A stretch of 35,572 bases of DNA from Acetobacteraceae bacterium. Lineage in GTDB: Bacteria; Pseudomonadota; Alphaproteobacteria; Acetobacterales; Acetobacteraceae. Location: the NCBI GenBank assembly GCA_025352995.1, contig JANXRN010000080.1, positions 1 through 35,572 of the forward strand, given 5' to 3'. Position numbers and translations under genes: made by a program. Of this stretch, positions 9,903-19,796 are shown piece by piece. The notes below the pieces were generated by a model. The model did not search any database, was not told the origin of the DNA, and saw nothing but the letters and a program-made list of their open reading frames with translations. How positions within the stretch are numbered: the stretch's first letter is position 1; each line of letters starts with the position of its first letter.

Positions 9903-11250
9903 GCCGCACACATACCGCATTCGCACGCCGGCCTCCACTCTCGGGAAATCGATTTTGCTCGGCGCTGGCCTGCTGCTCGCAGGCTGCTCAACGCTCGACA
10001 AAGTGACCAACATCTTTGCCAGCGATACGCCAGCCCTGGGAACCCAGGGTGCGGTCCAGGGCTTCCTCGGCCATGTTGTCAGCGATGAGCCGCAGGCGAC
10101 CCTCGCCGGGCGCAACATTCTGTCATCGGGCGGCAACGCGGTCGATGCTATGGTGGCGGTGACCAGCACGCTGTGGGTATCGCTCGGGTCGCGCGCCGGG
10201 ATCGGCGGCGGTGCGGAGTGCATAGTGTTCCCGGCCAAGGGCGCAAGCGGGCCGCAGGCATTCAGCTTTCCGGCTGGCAGCCCGCGGTCACTGTCCGGTG
10301 ACCGGCCGGCCGGCGTGCCAATGATGGCACGCGGCCTGTTCCTGATGCATGCCCGTTTCGGCAATCTGAAGTTCGAACAGTTGATCGTGCCCGCCGAGCA
10401 GCAGGCGCGCTTCGGCGTCGCCGTCAGCCGCGCCTTTGCCCGCGACCTTGCGGTGGTGGGCCAGGCGCTGGCCGCCGACCCGATTGCGGCGAGCCTTTAT
10501 TTCCGCAACGGCCTGCCGGTCGCCGAGGGCACCAATATCACCCAGCCGGAGCTTGCTGCCACAATCGGGCAGCTGCGCAGCGCCGGGGTGGGCGATTTCT
10601 ACCAGGGCGGCCTGGCGCGGCGCCTGTCGGATGGCTCGCAAACGGTGGGGGCGAATATCAGCCTCGACGATCTGCGCGGCGCACTGCCCAAGCAGGGCGC
10701 GCCGCTGCTGGTCGCGTCGCGCTTCAACGGCGATCAGGTGGCGTTTACCACCGGGCCGGGTGGCGCGGCGGCGGCCGCTGCGTTCCAGACATTGGCCCGC
10801 GATCCGCAGGCGGTGGTGCAAGATGGCGGCGGCGCACTACCAGCGTCATCCAGCGCAGTGACGCTCGATAATGCCGGCAACGCGGTGGCGTGCGCATTCA
10901 GCATGAATAATCTGTTCGGCACCGGCCGCATCGTGCCGGGCACCGGGGTTTTGCTGGCAGCGGCGCCGGGGCAAGGCTCAACCCCGCTGCTAAGCGCGGC
11001 AATCGCCTTCAACCCAGCCTTGAAAGTATTCCGCGCGGCGGTTGGCGGCAGCGGCCAGCAAGCGGCGGCGCGGGCCACCGCCAGCGCCATGGCGCAAACC
11101 CTGGCAACGGCCCAGGCCTTGCCAGCCCTGCCCGCCGAACCAGGGCGCGCCAACGTGATCGGGTGTAGCCGCTATTTGCCGGGCAGCGAAGGATCATGCG
11201 TTGCCGCCACCGATCCGCGCGGCGCGGGCTTGTCGGCGGGCAGCAACTAG
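9901..11250 (+). CDS. Gamma-glutamyltranspeptidase-like lipoprotein
   Basis: Lipobox ILLGAGLLLAGC; GGT-like ATLAGRNILSSGGNAVDAMVAV, SRAGIGGG; start placed at 9901, upstream ORF extension is antisense to the M48 gene. Confidence 0.75.
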   Translation: MPHTYRIRTPASTLGKSILLGAGLLLAGCSTLDKVTNIFASDTPALGTQGAVQGFLGHVVSDEPQATLAGRNILSSGGNAVDAMVAVTSTLWVSLGSRAGIGGGAECIVFPAKGASGPQAFSFPAGSPRSLSGDRPAGVPMMARGLFLMHARFGNLKFEQLIVPAEQQARFGVAVSRAFARDLAVVGQALAADPIAASLYFRNGLPVAEGTNITQPELAATIGQLRSAGVGDFYQGGLARRLSDGSQTVGANISLDDLRGALPKQGAPLLVASRFNGDQVAFTTGPGGAAAAAAFQTLARDPQAVVQDGGGALPASSSAVTLDNAGNAVACAFSMNNLFGTGRIVPGTGVLLAAAPGQGSTPLLSAAIAFNPALKVFRAAVGGSGQQAAARATASAMAQTLATAQALPALPAEPGRANVIGCSRYLPGSEGSCVAATDPRGAGLSAGSN

Positions 11251-11251
11251 A

Positions 11252-12412
11252 ATGGCCTTGAAGATCGGGCGCGGCGCCTCCGCCCCGCCCTTCATGGTGA
11301 TGGATGTCATCACCGCCGCCAATGCGCGCCAGCTTGCCTTGCCACAAGGCGCGCCGCACGTGATCCGGATGGAGGTCGGCCAGCCCGGCACCGGGGCACC
11401 CGCCGGGGCGGTTGCCGCCGCGCGGGCCGCGCTCGATGCCGGGCATGCGATGGGCTACACCGAAGCCTTCGGCCTGCCATCCTTGCGCGCCCGCATCGCC
11501 CGCCATATCGGCGCCTGGTACAATGCCGATGTGCCGACCAGCCGCATTGCAGTGACCGTCGGCGCGTCCGGCGCCTTTCCTTTGGCGTTCCTCGCCGCGT
11601 TCGATCCGGGTGATCGGGTCGCGATGGCAACGCCGTTCTACCCGCCTTACGTCAATATTCTTGTGGCACTCGGCATGGTGCCGGTGATGCTGGAAACCGG
11701 GCCGGAAACGCGGTTCCAACCCACCGTTGCCATGCTCGAAGCGCTCCACCCGCGCCCGGACGGCCTGATTGTCGCCAGCCCTTGCAATCCCGCCGGCACC
11801 ATGCTGCACCCGGACGACCTCGCGGCCATCGCGCGCTGGTGCCACGAAAATGGCGTACGGCTGATCAGTGATGAGATTTATCACGGCCTGCATTACGATG
11901 CCGGCATCGTTACTGCCGCTGCCCTGTCCCCCAGCGCCATCGTGGTCAACAGTTTCTCCAAATATTTTTCGATGACCGGCTGGCGCATCGGCTGGCTGGT
12001 GCTGCCGGACGATTTGGTGCGCCCGGTCGAATGCCTGGCGCAGAACATGTTCATCAGCGCGCCCCATATCGCCCAGATCGCCGCCGAGGCCGCGTTCGAA
12101 TGCGGCGAAGAACTTGACGCCAACATCGCCCGCTACCGACGGTCCCGCGACCTGCTGGTGCGCGCCCTGCCCGGCGCCGGGTTCCCGCGCCTAAGCCCGG
12201 CCGAAGGCGCGTTCTATCTTTATGCCGATGTCTCTGACCGCACCAACAACGCCCAGGAGTTTTGCGCCCGCATGCTGGAAGAAGCCGGCATCGCGGCGTC
12301 CCCCGGCGTCGATTTCGATCGCAAGCGCGGACATCATTTCGTGCGCTTCAGCTATTGCGGGCCGGAAGCGGATATGGCGGAGGCGGCGCGGCGGTTGGGC
12401 GCCTGGAAGTAG
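11252..12412 (+). CDS. Class I/II PLP-dependent aminotransferase
   Basis: ASPCNPAGTMLHPDDL, ISDEIYHGL, VNSFSKYFSMTGWRIGW. Confidence 0.9.
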   Translation: MALKIGRGASAPPFMVMDVITAANARQLALPQGAPHVIRMEVGQPGTGAPAGAVAAARAALDAGHAMGYTEAFGLPSLRARIARHIGAWYNADVPTSRIAVTVGASGAFPLAFLAAFDPGDRVAMATPFYPPYVNILVALGMVPVMLETGPETRFQPTVAMLEALHPRPDGLIVASPCNPAGTMLHPDDLAAIARWCHENGVRLISDEIYHGLHYDAGIVTAAALSPSAIVVNSFSKYFSMTGWRIGWLVLPDDLVRPVECLAQNMFISAPHIAQIAAEAAFECGEELDANIARYRRSRDLLVRALPGAGFPRLSPAEGAFYLYADVSDRTNNAQEFCARMLEEAGIAASPGVDFDRKRGHHFVRFSYCGPEADMAEAARRLGAWK

Positions 12413-12423
12413 GAAGACCGGCG

Positions 12424-13377
12424 CTACCCAACCACCCGCCGGAATTTCTGCATCCGCCGCAGCTTCTCCGGTCGCTCGGTCCCCGGAAACACTGCCGCCC
12501 AGTCATTGGCGATGACTTCGCCAACATACAGATCGCCCTTCGAATCCAGCGCCACGCTATGCGGTGCAACAAACGCCCCGGGCGACGTGCCGGGCTTGTC
12601 CTGCCCGAGCCGGTTGATCAGGGTGCCATCATTGCCCAGCACCATCAGCCGCGGCCCGAGATTAGGGGTGGCGTGGTTCACCGCCATGTAGGGCCCCAGT
12701 TCCCCCACCAGCAAGCACGGGCACGGCCCCGGCGTGATGGCGAGGCCACACGGACGGTGCAGGTTGTTGATCTGACGCAGGTAATTGCCCTCGCCGTCGA
12801 ATACCTGAATGCGATGATTTTCACGATCCGCGACATAGACCTGCCCGACCTCATCGCAGCAGATATTATGCGGCAAGTTGAACTCACCCGGTCCAGTGCC
12901 GGGCTTGCCCCAGCTTTTGATCAGCTTCCCGGTGGGCGAATACTTATGAACGCAGGCGTTCCAATACCCGTCGGAAACATAAATATCCCCAGTCGGGGAC
13001 AGCGCCGTGTGGGTGCAACGGCAAAACGGTTCGCCGCTCATGAATGCCGACGGTTGGTTCGGCACCCCGATTTCCAGCAGTAATTTGCCGTCCGGGGTGA
13101 ATTTGCGCACCGTGTGATCGCCATTATCGGTCAGATAGAGACTGTCATCCGGCCCAATGCTGGCACCGTGGGCGTTGCTGAACACCCCCTGGCCCCACGA
13201 CCGCAGAAATGTGCCGTCTTGCTTGAGCACCACCACCGGATGGTCGCCACGATTGAACAAATAGACCTGATCGCGCGAATCAACCGCAATGCCGGCGACA
13301 TCACCCAGCACGATCTCGGCCGGAAGCTTTTCCCAGGCCTCGATCGGCTGGAACTGGAACTGATCAAACAGGGGCAT
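12424..13377 (-). CDS. NHL-repeat beta-propeller protein (peptidylglycine alpha-amidating lyase-like family)
   Basis: Repeated blades: GIAVDSRDQVYLFNRGDHPVVVL, LYLTDNGDHTVRKFTPDGKLL, VYVADRENHRIQVFDGEGNYL. Confidence 0.75.
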   Translation of the reverse strand: MPLFDQFQFQPIEAWEKLPAEIVLGDVAGIAVDSRDQVYLFNRGDHPVVVLKQDGTFLRSWGQGVFSNAHGASIGPDDSLYLTDNGDHTVRKFTPDGKLLLEIGVPNQPSAFMSGEPFCRCTHTALSPTGDIYVSDGYWNACVHKYSPTGKLIKSWGKPGTGPGEFNLPHNICCDEVGQVYVADRENHRIQVFDGEGNYLRQINNLHRPCGLAITPGPCPCLLVGELGPYMAVNHATPNLGPRLMVLGNDGTLINRLGQDKPGTSPGAFVAPHSVALDSKGDLYVGEVIANDWAAVFPGTERPEKLRRMQKFRRVVG

Positions 13378-13407
13378 ATTATTTTCCCGGGTGCTGGGTC
13401 GCATGGA

Positions 13408-13482
13408 TGGTAGCGGTGGGCGGATTTGAACCACCGACCAAGGGATTATGATTCCCCTGCTCTACCACTGAGCTACACCGCC
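13408..13482 (-). tRNA. tRNA-Met (anticodon CAT), with encoded CCA
   Basis: GGCGGTGTAGCTCAGTGGTAGAGCAGGGGAATCATAATCCCTTGGTCGGTGGTTCAAATCCGCCCACCGCTACCA; cloverleaf, anticodon loop ATCATAA. Confidence 0.93.
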
Positions 13483-13548
13483 ATACCATCGTCCCAGCGA
13501 CCAGCTTTGCCGGGAGGCGCGCGACATACCGCTTGCGTGCCCTATCCG

Positions 13549-14610
13549 TCAACCGGCAGGCCGAATGAACCCACCGCCCAGCACCCGTTCGCCGTCATAG
13601 AATACGCATGCCTGCCCCGGCGCTGGCAGCGCGGGCGCGTCCAACAGCACGTCCGCACCATCCTCGGTCGGGATCACCTCGGCCGCATGCGGCATTTCGC
13701 GGGCGCGCAATTTCACCGTGCAGCGCAGCCGGGCCGGCGGTACCAGCCAGTTCACTTCCCGCAACCGCACCTGGCGTGTGCCACGATCGGGCGCGCCAAC
13801 CACAATGCGGCGCGTCGCGGGATCGAGGGACACAACCACCCGCCGCGCGCCACCGTCTTGTGCGGCATTGCCCAGCCGTTTCGCCTGCCCAACCGTGTAG
13901 CGCGCAATCCCGTCATGCTGGCCCAGCACCCGGCCGTCCTCGGCCACGATATCGCCGCCGAGCATCGCATCGGGGCGGAACTTGCCGACCACATCGGCGT
14001 AGCTGCCATTGGGCACGAAGCATAAATCCTGGCTGTCCGGCTTGGCGGCAACCGCAATGCCCAACCGTTCCGCTTCCGCCCGCACCGCGTCCTTGTCGGC
14101 CATCGCGCCGAGCGGGAAAATCGTTTGCGCCAGCTGCGCCTGGGTGGTGGCAAACAGGAACCAGCTCTGGTCGCGCGCCGGATCGGCGGCACGATGTAAC
14201 TGGGGGCCGTCCGCGCCATCAATGCGCTGCACGTAATGCCCGGTCGCCAGGCGTTCGGCGCCGAGATCGCGGGCCAGGCCCATCAGGTCGTGGAACTTCA
14301 CCGTCTGGTTGCAGCGCACGCATGGCACCGGGGTTTCGCCCGACGCGTAGCTGTCGGCGAAATCAACCATCACCGCGGCACGAAACCGCGCTTCGGCGTC
14401 AATCACATAGTGCGGAATGCGCAGATGGTCCGCGACCCGCTTTGCATCGTGGATGTCCTGTCCGGCACAGCACGCGCCCTTGCGGCCAACCGCCGCGCCA
14501 TGATCGTATAATTGCAGGGTAACGCCGATCACCTCATGCCCGGCTTCGGCCAGCAGCCCGGCGACCGTGCTGCTGTCAACACCGCCCGACATGGCAACCA
14601 CAATCCGCAT
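13549..14610 (-). CDS. mnmA: tRNA 2-thiouridine(34) synthase
   Basis: SGGVDSSTVAGLL, CVRCNQTVKF, DSQDLCFVPNG. Confidence 0.93.
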   Translation of the reverse strand: MRIVVAMSGGVDSSTVAGLLAEAGHEVIGVTLQLYDHGAAVGRKGACCAGQDIHDAKRVADHLRIPHYVIDAEARFRAAVMVDFADSYASGETPVPCVRCNQTVKFHDLMGLARDLGAERLATGHYVQRIDGADGPQLHRAADPARDQSWFLFATTQAQLAQTIFPLGAMADKDAVRAEAERLGIAVAAKPDSQDLCFVPNGSYADVVGKFRPDAMLGGDIVAEDGRVLGQHDGIARYTVGQAKRLGNAAQDGGARRVVVSLDPATRRIVVGAPDRGTRQVRLREVNWLVPPARLRCTVKLRAREMPHAAEVIPTEDGADVLLDAPALPAPGQACVFYDGERVLGGGFIRPAG

Positions 14611-14943
14611 CTATCCGGCCAGCATGTTGCGGGTGCCGGCGGGCAGCCGCACCACCAGGCCGTCGAGCGCGTCCGACATCACGATCTGGCAGCCCAGGCG
14701 CGACGTGCGTTCCAACCCGAAAGCTAGGTCGAGCATGTCTTCCTCGTCCTCGGTCGGGGTTTCGAGCCCATCGAACCAGGCCGCATCGACAATCACGTGG
14801 CAGGTGGAACAGGCCAGCGAGCCCTCGCAGGCGCCTTCGATATCCACCCCATGCTTATGGGCGATTTCGAGCACCGACAGCCCGGTCGGGGCATCAACTT
14901 CGCGGGCGGCGCCATCGCGCTCAATGAAAATCATTTTGGGCAT
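14611..14943 (-). CDS. 2Fe-2S ferredoxin (adrenodoxin/Isc type)
   Basis: 110 aa; [14 protein letters not shown] ... RLGCQI. Confidence 0.92.
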   Translation of the reverse strand: MPKMIFIERDGAAREVDAPTGLSVLEIAHKHGVDIEGACEGSLACSTCHVIVDAAWFDGLETPTEDEEDMLDLAFGLERTSRLGCQIVMSDALDGLVVRLPAGTRNMLAG

Positions 14944-16103
14944 TACGGTTCCGTTTTCATCACGGTGGCATAGGCACGGGCGAACAGCGCCACGGCGTCA
15001 TCGATCTCGGCGGCGGAGGTAAAGCGTCCGATCCCCACGCGCAAGGTCCGCGCCGCGGCGTCATCGCTGAGGCCGAGCGCACGCAATACGTAAGATGGCT
15101 CGACTTCGGCCGACGAACAGGCCGATCCGGTCGAAACACATAACTCCGGCATCGCCGCCATCAGTAGAATCGCGGCGGCATCGGGGAAGGTGATGTTGAG
15201 GTTGCCAGCAATCCGCGCGCTGGTGCTGCCATTCAGGGAAATCCCCGGGATTGCGACGCCCAGGCCCTTCAGCATGCGGTCCCGCAACCAAGCGACCCGT
15301 TCGGCATCGGCCGCCATGTCCAGGCCCGCCAGCCGACACGCCTCCCCCAACCCGACAATTAACGGCGTCGGCAAGGTGCCGGACCGCAAGCCGCGTTCCT
15401 GCCCGCCGCCGGAAAATAACGGCGCGATCCGCACCCGGGGGCGCCGGCGAACATAAAGCGCACCCACCCCTTTCGGCCCGTATAATTTGTGGCCGCTGAT
15501 CGACAGCAAATCGATCCCAGCGACATCGAGCGCGATTTTGCCCGTCGCCTGCGCGGCATCGGTATGAAATAGCGCCCCGGCATCGCGGGCGATTTCGGCC
15601 AGCGCCTTGATGTCCTGGATCACCCCGATTTCGTTGTTCACCGCCATCACGCTGACCAGCAGGGTGGGCACAGCAAGGGCGTCCCGTAGCGTTTCGGGGT
15701 CGAGCAGGCCATCGGCGCCGACCGGAAGCACGATGGGTTCAAAGCCATCCTCAGCGAGGTCGGCCACGGATTCGAGCACGCATTTATGCTCGGTCGCGAC
15801 AGTTATGACCCGCTTGCGCTTATCGCCCATCCGGCCGGCAAAGCGCGCCGCGCCCTTGATAGCGATGTTGTTGCTTTCGGTGGCGCCTGACGTGAAAACG
15901 ATTTCGCGCACATCGGCGCCGATTAATGCCGCCACTTCAGCGCGCGCGGCTTCCACCGCCGCTTCGGCCTGCTGGCCCATCGCATGTTCGGCACTGTGCG
16001 GATTGCCAAAAAATTCGCTGAACCAGGGCAGCATGGCCGCCATCACCCGCGGGTCGCACTGGGTGGTCGCCTGGTTGTCGAGGTAAATCGGTCGGTTCCT
16101 CAT
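14943..16103 (-). CDS. iscS: Cysteine desulfurase (IscS-like)
   Basis: [54 protein letters not shown]; start placed at MRNRPIYL. Confidence 0.9.
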   Translation of the reverse strand: MRNRPIYLDNQATTQCDPRVMAAMLPWFSEFFGNPHSAEHAMGQQAEAAVEAARAEVAALIGADVREIVFTSGATESNNIAIKGAARFAGRMGDKRKRVITVATEHKCVLESVADLAEDGFEPIVLPVGADGLLDPETLRDALAVPTLLVSVMAVNNEIGVIQDIKALAEIARDAGALFHTDAAQATGKIALDVAGIDLLSISGHKLYGPKGVGALYVRRRPRVRIAPLFSGGGQERGLRSGTLPTPLIVGLGEACRLAGLDMAADAERVAWLRDRMLKGLGVAIPGISLNGSTSARIAGNLNITFPDAAAILLMAAMPELCVSTGSACSSAEVEPSYVLRALGLSDDAAARTLRVGIGRFTSAAEIDDAVALFARAYATVMKTEP

Positions 16104-17230
16104 GCGGCCATTCCCGGTCGCAGCCGCGCCGCCATGGCGCGATAGGCGTCGATGGCGCAATCGATTTCGGTCGCCGTCATGTTCCACGGCAACGACACCC
16201 GAATTGCCTCCCCCGCCAGTGCCCCCAGTCCCATCGCATCAAGCACATGGCTGCGCGCCACTTTGCCGGACGAGCACGCAGCCCCCGCCGAAACCTGAAT
16301 GCCCGCCAGATCGAGCGCGATCACCTGAGTTTCTGCCTTCACGCCGGGCAGCGCGAGGCAGGCGGTGTTGCCCAAGCGCGGCGCGCCGGCGCCGATTTCA
16401 ATCGCGCCGCATGCCGAGGCTGCCACCGCAAACCGGTCTCGCTGGTCGCCCAGATCAGAAATGCCAGCGCATGCCGCAAACCCGGCGATCGCGGGCAGTG
16501 CCGGCGTGCCGCCGCGCCGCCCGCGTTCCTGCCCGCCCCCCTTGATCAGGGCTGCGATGTCCACGCCAGGCGCTGTCAGCAGCGCCCCGACCCCCATCGA
16601 TCCACCCAGTTTATGGCCCGACAGCGCCAGGCTGTCCGCGCCGAGCGCCATCAGATCGACCTTCATCCGCCCCGCCGCCTGCACCGCATCAACATGCAGC
16701 CGCGCACCCAACCGCCGGCAGATTGCGGCCGCCTCGGCAATGGGTTGGATCACCCCGGTTTCGTTATTGGCGAGCATCAGGCACACCAAAGCCGGCCCGT
16801 CGGCTAGCAGGTCAGCCAACTGATCCAGATCGGCCACCCCGTTGCCATCCACCCGCAAAATCACCGCCCCAGGGGCCGCCGCGCGGATCGCGTCATGTTC
16901 GGTGGCGCCGATGATGACCCTCCGGCCGGCGCCGAGCGCATGGATCGCCAGCGCATCGGCCTCCGTCCCACCCGATGTGAACACCAGATCGCCCGCCGCC
17001 CCGCCAAATCGGCCCGCCACCGCGTCCCGCGCATCTTCCAGCAGCGCCCGCGCCTGGCGGCCAGCGCCGTGGACTGACGCCGGATTGCCGACCAGGTCGA
17101 AGGCCGCAAGCATGGCGGCGCGCGCCTCTGGCCGAGACACCTCACTGGCGTTGGCGTCGAGGTAAATTGTTGCGCGGGACTCAGGTTTTTGCATCTTGTG
17201 TGACATTTTCATGGAAAGCGGCGCGGCCAA
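16100..17230 (-). CDS. Second cysteine desulfurase-family protein (NifS/IscS-like)
   Basis: IYLDANASEVSRPEARAAM, HVDAVQAAGRMKVD, LSGHKLGGSMGVGALL, SAGAACSSGK; ATGA overlap with the downstream iscS-like gene; start could be internal Met at 17206. Confidence 0.85.
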   Translation of the reverse strand: MAAPLSMKMSHKMQKPESRATIYLDANASEVSRPEARAAMLAAFDLVGNPASVHGAGRQARALLEDARDAVAGRFGGAAGDLVFTSGGTEADALAIHALGAGRRVIIGATEHDAIRAAAPGAVILRVDGNGVADLDQLADLLADGPALVCLMLANNETGVIQPIAEAAAICRRLGARLHVDAVQAAGRMKVDLMALGADSLALSGHKLGGSMGVGALLTAPGVDIAALIKGGGQERGRRGGTPALPAIAGFAACAGISDLGDQRDRFAVAASACGAIEIGAGAPRLGNTACLALPGVKAETQVIALDLAGIQVSAGAACSSGKVARSHVLDAMGLGALAGEAIRVSLPWNMTATEIDCAIDAYRAMAARLRPGMAA

Positions 17231-17549
17231 GGCCTATACTGGTCGCCGTGGCGATGCGATCCAAGTGGTTGGGCGCCAGAGTGCGTGCAAGCCCGAAACC
17301 AGATGAACCTATGCAAACCCGGCTGCCCAGGTCAAGAAAATCCAATTGTCACATGCGGCAGGGGAGGCATGAGATTCGCGCGCTGGTTTATGCGGCCCGC
17401 AATCGCCAGTTTAGGGCCTGATAAAAAGATTGGTCGCACGGGAGCGACCGCGCAGCGCGGTCCCGGGATACGCTTGAGACGGCTCGTTTGTAAACCCTGC
17501 CCGACTGGCTCCTGGTCGCTGGCAAACATGAATCGGATTTCGGAATATC

Positions 17550-18215
17550 ATGCCTGAAGTCATGTTCGCCGGCCCTGATGGCCGGCTTGAGGGTCGTTAC
17601 CACCACTCCAAAGAATCCGGCGCCCCGCTCGCGCTGATCATGCACCCGCACCCGATGCATGGCGGGACGATGAATAACCGCGTCACCTACACGATGTACC
17701 AGTCCTTCCAGAAGCTGGGCTTTTCGGTGATGCGCTTCAATTTCCGCGGCGTGGGCCGCAGTCAGGGCCGCTATGATGGCGGCATTGGGGAAATTTCCGA
17801 TGCGGCGGCAGCGCTTGACTGGATGCAGGCGGTCAACCCGTCGCATGGCGGGCTGTGGATTTCCGGCTATTCGTTCGGCGCCTTCATCGGCATGCAGCTG
17901 CTGATGCGCCGCCCGGAAGTGTCGGGCTGGATCAGCGTCGCCCCGCCGGCCAACCATTATGATTTCGGCTTCCTCGCCCCCTGCCCGTGCAGCGGCCTGC
18001 TGGTGCATGGCGATGCGGACGAGCTGGTGCCCGAACCGGCGGTGAAGAAGCTGGTCGACAAGCTCAACACCCAGAAGAACGTCACCGTCGATTACCGCAT
18101 CCTGGCCGGCGCCGATCACGTGTTCGCCAACCATGCCGACTCGATCGCCTACGCCCTCGAAGATCATGTCAGCACCGTGATGGCCCGCCGTACCATGGCA
18201 CTCGCAGCCGATTAA
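17550..18215 (+). CDS. Alpha/beta hydrolase
   Basis: 221 aa; [36 protein letters not shown] nucleophile elbow. Confidence 0.87.
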   Translation: MPEVMFAGPDGRLEGRYHHSKESGAPLALIMHPHPMHGGTMNNRVTYTMYQSFQKLGFSVMRFNFRGVGRSQGRYDGGIGEISDAAAALDWMQAVNPSHGGLWISGYSFGAFIGMQLLMRRPEVSGWISVAPPANHYDFGFLAPCPCSGLLVHGDADELVPEPAVKKLVDKLNTQKNVTVDYRILAGADHVFANHADSIAYALEDHVSTVMARRTMALAAD

Positions 18216-18861
18216 CGAGGTCACGCCGGACTTACTGCTGCGGGCCTATGCTGCCGGGGTGTTTCCGATGGCAGAGGCCCGCGATAGCGACGAGCTCGCT
18301 TGGTTCGATCCCGTCATGCGGGGCATTTTGCCGCTTGATGGGTTCCATTTGCCGCGTCGGCTGCGGCGAACGGTGCTGTCGGACCGTTTCACAGTTACCA
18401 CCGATCAGGACTTCGCCGGCGTAATCGCTGCCTGCGCCGAACCTCGGCCGGGCGCGCCCGATACCTGGATCAACCCGCATATCCAGGCGCTTTATACCAG
18501 CTTGCATCGCCACGGTTTCGCCCATTCTGTCGAATGCTGGCGCGACGGCGCGCTGGTGGGCGGGCTGTACGGGGTCGCCATCGGCGCCGCTTTTTTCGGT
18601 GAAAGCATGTTTAGCCGCGCGACGGACGCATCGAAAGTCGCCCTCACCCACCTCGTCGCCCGGCTCCGCATCGGTCGCTGGCGTCTGCTCGACACCCAGT
18701 TCATCACCGCCCATCTCGCCCAGTTCGGCGCCATCGAAATCCCCCGCGCGCGCTACAAACGATTGCTGGCCGCAGCGATTGCCGCGCCAGCCGACTGGGA
18801 CGCCACCCAAGATCCGGCCCGCTTGGACGCCGAGTTCCGCGCCCTCGCCGCATCCGTCTGA
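18211..18861 (+). CDS. aat: Leucyl/phenylalanyl-tRNA--protein transferase; 5' end uncertain (candidate ATT start at 18211, GTG at 18259)
   Basis: [39 protein letters not shown]...[18 protein letters not shown]...[11 protein letters not shown]. Confidence 0.85.
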   Translation: MNEVTPDLLLRAYAAGVFPMAEARDSDELAWFDPVMRGILPLDGFHLPRRLRRTVLSDRFTVTTDQDFAGVIAACAEPRPGAPDTWINPHIQALYTSLHRHGFAHSVECWRDGALVGGLYGVAIGAAFFGESMFSRATDASKVALTHLVARLRIGRWRLLDTQFITAHLAQFGAIEIPRARYKRLLAAAIAAPADWDATQDPARLDAEFRALAASV

Positions 18862-18941
18862 ACAAAGCCCGCGTATCGTGACCGAAAGCCGTGTTATATT
18901 CACGGCCCCGGCAAGTCGGACCCGCGAGAGGATGACCAACT

Positions 18942-19784
18942 ATGTGGAGTTCGATTGCCGGATCTTGGCGCGACCGCGCCGGGCGCTTCGCCGCCTGGAA
19001 AGCAACCGCGCTGGTGCTGTCCATCATACCCGCGCTGCTGCTGGGGGCCCGTGCCCTCACCGGGGACCTTGGCGGCCGTCCGATTACCGAGGCGACCCAT
19101 AATACCGGCGACTGGGTGATCCGGTTTTTCCTGCTGAGCCTGGCCGTCACCCCCGCCCGGGCGCTGCTCGACGCGCCCAAACTTGTGCCGCTGCGGCGTA
19201 TTTTCGGGGTTGCCGCCGCCTGCTACGCGGTTATTCATCTGCTGATCTACGCCTATGATCAGAAATGGTCGCTCTGGACTGTGGCGTCCGAGATCGTCCT
19301 GCGCTTCTACCTCACCATCGGCTTCGTGGCCGTGATGGGGCTGGTTGTGCTGGCAATCACCTCCACCGACGGGTGGCAACGCAAATTGCGGCATCGCTGG
19401 AAGCAGCTGCATCGGCTGGTCTGGCCGATCGGGGTGTTAGCGCTGTGGCATTACTTCCTGCAATCGAAAAGCAATGTCGGCGACGCAGTGTTCGACACTG
19501 GCCTGTTCCTCTTCCTGGTAATCTGGCGGCAGACTCCACGACGCTGGCAGACCGGCGTGCCCGCAATGGTGCCGCTGATCCTGCTCGCCTGGGTTGGCAC
19601 CGCATTGGTGGAGTTTGCCTGGTATGGCTTGGCCACCAACCTCAACCCCGTGCGGGTGCTGCACGCCAATCTCGATGTGCTGTATGATTTGCGACCGGCC
19701 GAGCAAATCCTGATCGCGGGCGCTGCCCTGCTGGGGGTGCTGCTGCTGCGGCGCTGGCGCAAACGGGTGACCGCGCGGGCGTAG
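18942..19784 (+). CDS. msrQ: Ferric reductase-like haem-binding membrane protein, MsrQ/YedZ-like
   Basis: Multi-TM protein; TGDWVIRFFLLSLAVTPARALL, RRIFGVAAACYAVIHLLIYAYDQ, RHRWKQLHRLVW. Confidence 0.8.
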   Translation: MWSSIAGSWRDRAGRFAAWKATALVLSIIPALLLGARALTGDLGGRPITEATHNTGDWVIRFFLLSLAVTPARALLDAPKLVPLRRIFGVAAACYAVIHLLIYAYDQKWSLWTVASEIVLRFYLTIGFVAVMGLVVLAITSTDGWQRKLRHRWKQLHRLVWPIGVLALWHYFLQSKSNVGDAVFDTGLFLFLVIWRQTPRRWQTGVPAMVPLILLAWVGTALVEFAWYGLATNLNPVRVLHANLDVLYDLRPAEQILIAGAALLGVLLLRRWRKRVTARA

Positions 19785-19796
19785 TGCCTCTCTCCC

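Noticed and set aside
9903-10364. Upstream extension of the M48 ORF to 624 aa
   Set aside because: Antisense to the GGT-like gene; a clean signal peptide starts at 9902.
17430-17470. GC-rich palindrome GACCGCGCAGCGCGGTC upstream of the alpha/beta hydrolase
   Set aside because: Short and GC-only with a 1-nt centre, expected by chance in this composition; no U-tract or regulatory context.
18942-19784. MsrQ-like gene without adjacent msrP
   Set aside because: The partner may be elsewhere; related YedZ-like proteins occur alone, so absence here is weak evidence.
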